Source: Ignavibacteria bacterium
GTDB taxonomy: Bacteria; Bacteroidota; Ignavibacteria; Ignavibacteriales; Melioribacteraceae
Assembly (NCBI GenBank): GCA_009773205.1
Contig: WPAE01000006.1
Coordinates: forward strand, 124,001-188,000
Direction: 5' to 3'
Length of the DNA stretch: 64,000 bases
A program made the position numbers and the translations under genes. Within the stretch, counting starts at the first letter, position 1, and every line of letters begins with the position of its first letter. The notes beneath the pieces were generated by a model. It was not told the origin of the DNA, made no database searches, and was given only the letters and a program-made list of their open reading frames with translations. Below, in pieces: positions 57,846 through 64,000 of this stretch.

Positions 57846-59072
57846 ATGATATCTGAAGCAAAACAAATATTAACTGCATTTGCCTCACTCGTTCCTTCTA
57901 CTGTTTTGGGAGCAGAGAGAGTTCGTTACATTGCAGAGCATATACAAGAATTACAAATAGATCATAAGCTGATGCTTTTGAATTTGCTTAATAATATTTT
58001 AGCTGCAATGATTGACCGGCAGGCATCCGATGTTGAAATTGGCGGCTTTGGCGCACAGAACTCTGTTTGGTTCAGAATTTTTGGCAAAAAAGAAAGAGTT
58101 TTAGATTTACCACAATTTAGTGAAGATGAAGCTTCAACGCTAATTATTTCGATTCTCAATAAAAACCAAATTGCAGCACTTCTAGAAAACAGAAATTTAG
58201 ATTTTAGTTATACTTTTAAGTATGATAAAATTCAGAAGCAATTAAGATTTAGGTGCGATGCATACTTTGATCTTGACAGCATTACAATGAATATGAGAGC
58301 AATTCAAGCGAGCATTCGTCCTTTAGAAAGTTTGGATTTTCATCCTTTTGCAGTAAAGATTATGAGCCATAACTATATCAAGTTTGGGCTTTCGCTTGTA
58401 ACCGGCATTACCGGCTCAGGCAAATCTACCACTCTTGATGCGATAATAGATTTCCACAATGATTTTGACCAGAGCCATATTGTAATAATTGCTTCGCCTA
58501 TAGAGTTTGTTCACCGCTCTAAAAAAGCAATAATAAAACATAGAGAAGTTGGCAAAGATGTTCCTTCTTTTAAGGATGGTGTAATTCAATCACTTCGCCA
58601 AGACCCAGATATAATTGTAATTGGAGAAATGCGCGACCCTGAAACTATATTAGCAGCGCTTGAAGTTACGGATACAGGACACAAAGTCTTTTCAACTCTT
58701 CATACATCAAGTGCTGTAGAATCTATTGATAGAATTATCGCAGAAGTTCATCCTAACGAGCAAGAACGTGTCCGAAACCGCTTGGCAGACGTTTTAATTT
58801 CTGTTGTCTCTCAAAAATTAGTCCCAAGTCTCGATGGTAAACGTGTATTAGCAAAAGAAGTGTTAATTGTAACGCCGAGTGTAAGAGCGGCAATAAAGAA
58901 CAATAATACAAGTGAAATTTACATGATGATTAACCAAGGCGGTCCACAAGGCATGGTTACTATGGAACAAGATTTGCTAAGGTTATTCACAGAGAGAAAA
59001 ATATCGAAAGAAAATGCTATTTCTTATGCAAATAATAAAACAAGAATACTACAGTTGATGAAGGGCAATTAA
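57846..59072 (+). CDS. pilT: PilT-family retraction ATPase
   Basis: 408 aa. PilT-type N-terminal domain (about 40-150), Walker A GITGSGKS (187-194), Asp box region HREVGKDVPSFKDGV, Walker B LRQDPDIIVIGEMRD, and His box STLHTSSAVESIDRI. The PilT-specific AIRNLIRE motif is not obvious (ASYANNKT-like end instead), and the protein is longer than typical PilT (about 345 aa), with an extra N-terminal 40 residues. It would depolymerise the fibre, giving a dynamic pilus; assignment as PilT versus PilU is open. Confidence 0.88.
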   Translation: MISEAKQILTAFASLVPSTVLGAERVRYIAEHIQELQIDHKLMLLNLLNNILAAMIDRQASDVEIGGFGAQNSVWFRIFGKKERVLDLPQFSEDEASTLIISILNKNQIAALLENRNLDFSYTFKYDKIQKQLRFRCDAYFDLDSITMNMRAIQASIRPLESLDFHPFAVKIMSHNYIKFGLSLVTGITGSGKSTTLDAIIDFHNDFDQSHIVIIASPIEFVHRSKKAIIKHREVGKDVPSFKDGVIQSLRQDPDIIVIGEMRDPETILAALEVTDTGHKVFSTLHTSSAVESIDRIIAEVHPNEQERVRNRLADVLISVVSQKLVPSLDGKRVLAKEVLIVTPSVRAAIKNNNTSEIYMMINQGGPQGMVTMEQDLLRLFTERKISKENAISYANNKTRILQLMKGN

Positions 59073-59074
59073 TT

Positions 59075-60658
59075 TTGAAACCGATTGTTTGCCTATACTG
59101 CGAAGGAACAGACGCAAAAATTGCCGTTCTTTTAAAAGATAAAACCGGCATAAAAATTTTGCGTACTGCCTCGCTTACTTTGAGCAGAGTTTCTCAATTA
59201 TCTGGCGCGCATGGCAGAACAACAGCGTTGGCTGAAATTGAAAAACAAGCAATGGGCAGCTTAACTGCTGATGAGCTTGGTTTTGATGCTTTAGATGCAG
59301 CAGATGGAATAAGCCCGCAGCGTGATCTTGAAGATGCTTCGGATGTGGCATCTTTCAACGCTGCGTTAAAAGGGTTACAAGTTACAAAAATGGATTACAT
59401 TCCAATTGTAACAGAACCAATTGTTAATTATCATCATTACGAAGGCGCTCCGGGAAGCAATAAGAAAAAATTAATTCAATATGTAATTGCAGATATTCAT
59501 TCAACCAAAGGCATAACAGTTGAACCGGACCTAATTGATGTAGTTAGTACAAATGATAACTCGGTACTAGGGTTGTTCCTTGAAGGAGATATTAACTGCA
59601 TTGGACTTGTAAATCAGTTAGCAAATTTGAATAACAAGCGCTTTCTAAAAATTCCTACTATAAAATGTTCTGAACTTGCGCTTTCCTATTATGTTTCAAA
59701 AACAACTAAGTTTTTTCCAGAAGATTTTTCTTTAATTGTTTATATAGGTAAAGAATACAGCAAGCTTATTTTCTTAGAAGGGCAAAAACTTAAGCATATT
59801 GGAAGTACTTTAGATATTGGGACAAAAAACTTACATACGTACGATGTTTATTTCTCCAAAATTTTGTTGGAGATGGAAAACGGGGCAATTCCTAAGTTAG
59901 ATAATATTATTATCTGCGGAGAAGACCGTTCAGAAAATTTGATTCTTTCATTCTTCGGCACATTTCCAGAAGCAAATGTAACCGAGCTGAAATTCGAAAA
60001 TTTTGATACAAGTAATCTAAAGGAAGAAGAAGCACATAACTTAGCTTTATATGCAATGCCAATATCTGTTGGAGTTGAATATTTTGATGAGCTCTCTAAG
60101 CAGCATACGGGCGCTAACTTTTTACCAAAATATGTTCTAGAAAATCAAAAAACATTTCAGTTTGCTTGGCACGGCTATTTATTGGCAGTTCTTTTGTTTG
60201 CAGCAACTTTGTTCTTTACAATTGATATACTAGATAATGTTAAGGTTCTTAAAGACAAAGATTACGAAATAGAAAGATTAATGCAGCGCAAATCCTTAGA
60301 TCAATCTCTTGTTGATGAAATTAACCCGCTGGCGGCAAGAATAAATACTTTCGATGCTACACAAGGAATTATTGATTCTGCAGCAATTGGATCCGGTCTT
60401 TGGAATAAAAATCTGTCTAAACTATCGGATTTTATTGAAAGAAGAAGAAGCTTTTGGTTTACTAAAATCGAGCCTGCAAATCCTGAAGAATTAAAACTTT
60501 CTGGTTTTTCTTTATCAAGAAGTGTATTGACTGAATTTGCCGAGCAAAACAAATCCTCTATTCTTAAAAATATACATTACGAACCGCTACGCGAGAAAAG
60601 TGCTTTCTCATTCTCTATGGATTACAGAATTGAAGGAGACACTTCAAAGGTAAAATGA
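59075..60658 (+). CDS. PilM-PilN-like fusion, pilus alignment subcomplex
   Basis: 527 aa. The first 340 residues look like a divergent actin-like PilM domain (LCYCEGTDAKIAVL-type start; SLIVYIGKEYSKLIFLEGQKL with the phosphate-loop-like glycine). A membrane helix (about 366-388, LLAVLLFAATLFFTIDIL) is followed by a short coiled coil and a ferredoxin-like C-terminal domain, the plan of PilN/GspL-C. Normally PilM and PilN are two proteins that bind through the N-terminal tail of PilN; GspL is the fused equivalent in type II secretion. Start TTG 59075, two bases after pilT. Homology is inferred mainly from layout and synteny. Confidence 0.68.
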   Translation: MKPIVCLYCEGTDAKIAVLLKDKTGIKILRTASLTLSRVSQLSGAHGRTTALAEIEKQAMGSLTADELGFDALDAADGISPQRDLEDASDVASFNAALKGLQVTKMDYIPIVTEPIVNYHHYEGAPGSNKKKLIQYVIADIHSTKGITVEPDLIDVVSTNDNSVLGLFLEGDINCIGLVNQLANLNNKRFLKIPTIKCSELALSYYVSKTTKFFPEDFSLIVYIGKEYSKLIFLEGQKLKHIGSTLDIGTKNLHTYDVYFSKILLEMENGAIPKLDNIIICGEDRSENLILSFFGTFPEANVTELKFENFDTSNLKEEEAHNLALYAMPISVGVEYFDELSKQHTGANFLPKYVLENQKTFQFAWHGYLLAVLLFAATLFFTIDILDNVKVLKDKDYEIERLMQRKSLDQSLVDEINPLAARINTFDATQGIIDSAAIGSGLWNKNLSKLSDFIERRRSFWFTKIEPANPEELKLSGFSLSRSVLTEFAEQNKSSILKNIHYEPLREKSAFSFSMDYRIEGDTSKVK

Positions 60659-61551
60659 GTACGAAAACAAAAAATACTATCATTATAGCTGTAATTCTCA
60701 TAGTTATAGTACTCTCAGCAGGGGTTTATGATTTTATTTTTCAAAAAAATAAAATCGAAGAAAAGGAACAGCAAATAAAAGAGCTTACTCAATATCAATA
60801 TGATACTAAAGTTTTAGAAAGCCAATTAGCCAGCATGAAAGTGAAGATTGGTCAGTTGGATTCTATACTTGCAAACAGAAAGTATGCAATTCCAGTAAAC
60901 ATATCTCAAGCAAATTTTTTCGAGTTTGTTAATAAAGTAAGCTATAGCTTTTCTTCGGATTCTTATGTCAATATCGAATATGTTGATATGGAGACTTTCC
61001 CGAACTTTAACATCTACAATTATAATATATTTGGAATTGCACGGTACGCTGATTTTTACCGGTTGATTTACGGTATAGAAGAAAGTAAGAATCTCAAAAA
61101 AGTTGTTAATGTTGAGCTCTCGAGTAATGTTAAAGTTGATGAAGAGGGAATACCTGTTTACTTAGTTAATTATAAATTTAATGCTAAGGTTTACTTTTCA
61201 AGCGATGATAGATTCTCGTTTAAGGGTGGAACTGAAAATTCGCTTGTTCCTAATCAGGCTTATGATATTTTTTATCCTCTTGTAAGAAACGAAATTCCGC
61301 CGAACATTAATGCTCTGCTCGATGTACAATCTGCCCAGCTATTGGCGTTAATACCAGATGGCGCATTTTTATCTGATGCAAGCGGAAACACTTACTTGCT
61401 TTGGGAAGGAGATAAAATCTATTTAGGATATTTGACGAATATTGATTACTTAAACAACCGTGTAAATTTTGTATTGAACAAAGGCGGCGTAATTGAAAAT
61501 GTTTCACTTCAACTACAAAAAGAAAAGAAAGAGAATAAGACAGGCAAATAA
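60655..61551 (+). CDS. PilO-like pilus alignment protein
   Basis: 298 aa. One N-terminal membrane helix (about 8-28, TIIIAVILIVIVLSAGVYDFI), a coiled coil (about 33-75), a ferredoxin-like domain, and a C-terminal extension (SGNTYLLWEGDKIYLGYLTN) resembling a PilP-type beta domain. PilO pairs with PilN in the periplasm and PilP links to the secretin, so this protein may combine both. Overlaps the PilM-PilN gene by four bases. Low sequence identity families; call rests on order and architecture. Confidence 0.62.
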   Translation: MSTKTKNTIIIAVILIVIVLSAGVYDFIFQKNKIEEKEQQIKELTQYQYDTKVLESQLASMKVKIGQLDSILANRKYAIPVNISQANFFEFVNKVSYSFSSDSYVNIEYVDMETFPNFNIYNYNIFGIARYADFYRLIYGIEESKNLKKVVNVELSSNVKVDEEGIPVYLVNYKFNAKVYFSSDDRFSFKGGTENSLVPNQAYDIFYPLVRNEIPPNINALLDVQSAQLLALIPDGAFLSDASGNTYLLWEGDKIYLGYLTNIDYLNNRVNFVLNKGGVIENVSLQLQKEKKENKTGK

Positions 61552-61552
61552 A

Positions 61553-62821
61553 ATGAAAAAGATTTTGATAATGCTCGTACTTCTTGGGCTCACATTTCCG
61601 GCGTTTGCCCAAATTGATTTTAAAGATAAGTTGAAAGGTTCTGTAAACCCTGAAGAAATTGTTTCTCTTTCAGAATCTTTGCCGTTCAATCAAGCAGTAG
61701 AAGTTTTAAGCAAGGTAAGCGAAAAGCTTACCGGGAAAAAAATAGTTTCTTTAGCGCCTATCACTACTCCTATTGGTGTTGAAATTGATAAGATGCAATA
61801 TAAAAAAGCACTCTTCATAATTGTGCAGTATCTTAATCTTGTAGTTGATGAAACAGAAATGAATATAGTTGTTAGAAAGAAAGATGCTTCTAAAGAAGCA
61901 TTAACCAAAGATGTTTATGTGCCTGTTACAGAAAGGGAAGTAAAAATTTCTGCGCTGATATTTGAAGCCAACACAAAGGATATGACAGAGCGGGGTGTAA
62001 ACTGGGAATATTTTTTATCGCGTTCCGGTTTAAGTATTGGAGGTAAAATTGTAACATCTCAAACTGCATCTGTAAATCAAAATTCCAATGCGGGCACTCA
62101 AAACCCGCCAGAGTTTAGCATAACGCCTAAGATAGATTTTACGATGGGGAAGTTTGATGGAACTGCAACCGGTTTATTCAGATTTTTTGAAACAGAAAAC
62201 CTTGGAAAAATTTTATCTAGACCAACAATATCTACGGTTAATGGAGTCCAAGGAAGAACACAAGTTGGTTCTGAGTTTTCTATTAAGGAAAGAGATTTTG
62301 CCGGCAATCTAATTGATAAATTCTATCAGAGCGGAACTATTATCGAAGTTACTCCGCACATCATTAACGAAGATGGCGTGGATTATGTGCTTTGCAAAGT
62401 CAAGATTGAAAAAAGTACGGTAATTCCGGGTGCTATTACAACAGAAAAACCTAAAACTGAAGTTACAACATCCTTGCTTTTGCTCAACGGAGAAGAAGCT
62501 GCAATTGGCGGATTGTTAGTAAATGATGTTACAATAGAGAGAAGAGGAGTTCCAATATTAAAAGACTTACCGTGGTGGGTACTTGGTTTACGTTACTTAT
62601 TTGGCTACGATGCTCAGACAGAATCTACTAAAGAGATTATAACTTTACTTAAAGTTGAAATTTTGCCTTCTCTAAAAGATAGATTGAATGTTAAAAAGAC
62701 TGATTTACTAAGAAAAGAGATTATAAACCAGCAAAACGAAATGAAAAATTTTAAGGACCAGGTTAAAAATGCAAGTTCGGAATTAAAAGAAAAGGAGAAA
62801 TTAGAAGAAGAAAATAATTAA
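61553..62821 (+). CDS. Short secretin, PilQ/GspD-like outer membrane channel
   Basis: 422 aa with a signal peptide (ending FPAFAQ). One N-domain (about 30-115) precedes the secretin domain (EVKISALIFEANTKDMTERG, LSRPTISTVNGVQGRTQVGSE, then VTTSLLLLNGEEAAIGGLLVND and RGVPILKDLPWW). These are the conserved secretin and gate motifs. It is shorter than PilQ or GspD (600-750 aa) because the usual multiple N-domains are missing. The C-terminal tail is a charged coiled coil. ATG 61553 is chosen since the signal peptide starts there; the frame upstream would overlap the PilO-like gene. Confidence 0.88.
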   Translation: MKKILIMLVLLGLTFPAFAQIDFKDKLKGSVNPEEIVSLSESLPFNQAVEVLSKVSEKLTGKKIVSLAPITTPIGVEIDKMQYKKALFIIVQYLNLVVDETEMNIVVRKKDASKEALTKDVYVPVTEREVKISALIFEANTKDMTERGVNWEYFLSRSGLSIGGKIVTSQTASVNQNSNAGTQNPPEFSITPKIDFTMGKFDGTATGLFRFFETENLGKILSRPTISTVNGVQGRTQVGSEFSIKERDFAGNLIDKFYQSGTIIEVTPHIINEDGVDYVLCKVKIEKSTVIPGAITTEKPKTEVTTSLLLLNGEEAAIGGLLVNDVTIERRGVPILKDLPWWVLGLRYLFGYDAQTESTKEIITLLKVEILPSLKDRLNVKKTDLLRKEIINQQNEMKNFKDQVKNASSELKEKEKLEEENN

Positions 62822-62847
62822 CAGTATAACTCAATCCAGTGTGCTTC

Positions 62848-62868
62848 CTAAAAAGCAATTCTTTTTAG
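62848..62868 (+). terminator. Weak hairpin after the secretin gene
   Basis: 8-bp stem CTAAAAAG / CTTTTTAG with a 5-nt loop, AT-rich, followed by CTTTAT. It could end the pil operon weakly. Confidence 0.35.
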
Positions 62869-62897
62869 CTTTATATAAAATATAAGGTCTATCTCAA

Positions 62898-64000
62898 ATG
62901 AAATTGAATGTACGATTTCTCTTAACAACTTTTGTAATTGTGCTTATCATCTCAATTTCATCCACATTTATTTTTTATTCGCTGGCAAATCGATTGCTGA
63001 TGAACCAGCAGTCTAAAACATTAATTAATGCAACTACAAATTTAGCTTTCAGTTTACAGACGGAACTGCAAAATACTGATGAAGAATTCAGAAGGTTAGT
63101 TCCTAAAATATCAAATTTCAGTTCGATCGAATTAGATTCTTTTGAAATAGATTTTTTATTTACACTTGTAAATGATTCTTTAATAAATACAAAAGAGTTC
63201 AAAGTCAAGTCGAACTCTTATCTTAATCTTAGATCATCGTCTTTCAAAAAGTTCTTCACAGATAATCAAGCCTCTTTCTTACGCTATGCACAACTTAAAG
63301 ATGGAAAAACATATTATTATGGAAGGGTAATCTCAACAGATTTTTTGAACAAGTTAAGAGTAAAAATTAATGCTGAGATTGCCTTAGTAGTTAATGAATC
63401 ACCAATCGAAGTTTCAATGTATGATGGAAATCAGATATGGTTACAAAGTGTTATTAATTCTGCTAAAGACTTAAAGCAGAAAAACAATTTTGATTTATAT
63501 AGTGAAGAATTGGATGATGCGGACTTTGTTTCAGCAATTTACTCACCAAGATTTGTTTCTGTTTCTGATCTGGAAGTAAACTTCATAGTATTTCAGGTAT
63601 TTAAGGAAGGAGTAGATTTTAGAAATACTTTGCAAATGGTGATGTTTTTAATTGTACTAGCCGGAACAGCTATTACATTTATTATTGTAGTTGTTTCAAC
63701 TGCAAAACTGCGTAAACAAATTGAAGCGTTAAGTATTGCCGCCGAAGAAACAAGAAAAGGGAATCTGGAACACCGAGTGCCTGTTATTACAAAAGATGAG
63801 ATTGGACATTTCGGCGAAACTTTTAACAAAATGCTCGATGAATTAGCGAGAAACAAGAAAGCAGAAAAAGAATATTCGGAATTTTTAGCGCTTATTAATC
63901 AAAAGCCTACACTTAAAGAAATTGCAGATGCTGCTTTATCGAAAATTATTAAATCAACGCATCTTACTTTTGGCGCTTTATATTTTGTTGAAAATAAAAA
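62898..64000 (+). CDS. Membrane sensor protein with HAMP domain, 3' end outside the window
   Basis: Open from ATG 62898 to the window edge (367 codons), starting MKLNVRFLLTTFVIVLIISI. First membrane helix about 7-29, periplasmic sensor region about 30-240, second helix about 246-267, HAMP linker about 268-320 (KGNLEHRVPVITKDEIGHFG), then the beginning of a GAF-like domain (TLKEIADAALSKIIKSTHLT). It is likely a histidine kinase or a cyclase/phosphatase regulator; the output domain is cut off. Its position after the pilus operon suggests, weakly, control of pilus or surface behaviour. Confidence 0.82.
   Translation, partial: MKLNVRFLLTTFVIVLIISISSTFIFYSLANRLLMNQQSKTLINATTNLAFSLQTELQNTDEEFRRLVPKISNFSSIELDSFEIDFLFTLVNDSLINTKEFKVKSNSYLNLRSSSFKKFFTDNQASFLRYAQLKDGKTYYYGRVISTDFLNKLRVKINAEIALVVNESPIEVSMYDGNQIWLQSVINSAKDLKQKNNFDLYSEELDDADFVSAIYSPRFVSVSDLEVNFIVFQVFKEGVDFRNTLQMVMFLIVLAGTAITFIIVVVSTAKLRKQIEALSIAAEETRKGNLEHRVPVITKDEIGHFGETFNKMLDELARNKKAEKEYSEFLALINQKPTLKEIADAALSKIIKSTHLTFGALYFVENK

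Noticed and set aside
61493-61552. Extended secretin start
   Set aside because: The added residues are Lys/Arg-rich sequence from the overlapping PilO-like gene and would bury the signal peptide.

Overview
The window reads as chromosome of a low-GC, Gram-negative bacterium of the Bacteroidota/Ignavibacteriota side, most likely an Ignavibacteriales member. The sequence evidence is: two good TTTG-N19/20-TAnnTTTG promoters (tRNA-Leu and aspS), which is the Bacteroidota sigma signature; frequent TTG and GTG starts; a decayed type IX secretion C-terminal sorting domain; and protein families typical of that group (DUF2851, FtsX-type permease arrays, a bifunctional nuclease with a UVR tail). The organism call is inference; no 16S gene is present.

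Layout. 1-12.5 kb is a mostly co-directional housekeeping block: the end of a lytic transglycosylase, pyrG, a secreted TPR protein, purN, purH, the rod-shape operon mreB-mreC-mreD-mrdA-rodA, and pyrF. 12.6-16.4 kb holds a DUF2851 gene convergent with the etfB-etfA-bifunctional nuclease operon. 16.5-24.8 kb carries clpS, a YqhD-type aldehyde reductase, an L,D-transpeptidase-like protein, a Tat-exported DUF362 protein, an acyl-ACP/CoA ligase-like enzyme, a secreted metallophosphoesterase and glnS. On the minus strand follow gltX, a three-receiver hybrid kinase whose kinase core looks dead, and the tRNA-Leu(UAG)-tig-clpP unit.

31.3-36.3 kb is an accessory island next to the tRNA: repeats, decayed ORFs, two related DUF4143-type ATPases in opposite orientation, an orphan DUF433 antitoxin-like gene, an MNT/HEPN toxin-antitoxin pair and the leftover tail of a second HEPN gene. 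36.3-43.1 kb has a membrane Ser/Thr kinase with a Ycf48-like sensor region, murA, a membrane metallopeptidase-like protein and cca. 43.2-50.8 kb is a MacAB-TolC-like export operon (TolC, HlyD, ATPase, three FtsX-type permeases) whose ATPase 3' end is overwritten by a repeat and whose third permease is frameshifted. After a debris zone comes aspS.

53.5-62.8 kb is the most interesting part: a type IV pilus-like locus with two tandem small pilin-like proteins lacking the usual GFTLIE signature, an intrinsic terminator, then PilC, PilB, PilT, a PilM-PilN fusion, PilO and a short secretin. A 203-bp inverted-repeat element sits between pilB and pilT. The window ends inside a HAMP sensor gene.

At least three families of small non-coding inverted-repeat (MITE-like) elements are scattered through the window. 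Several mark the places where genes are broken or rearranged, so they appear to have shaped the accessory regions.
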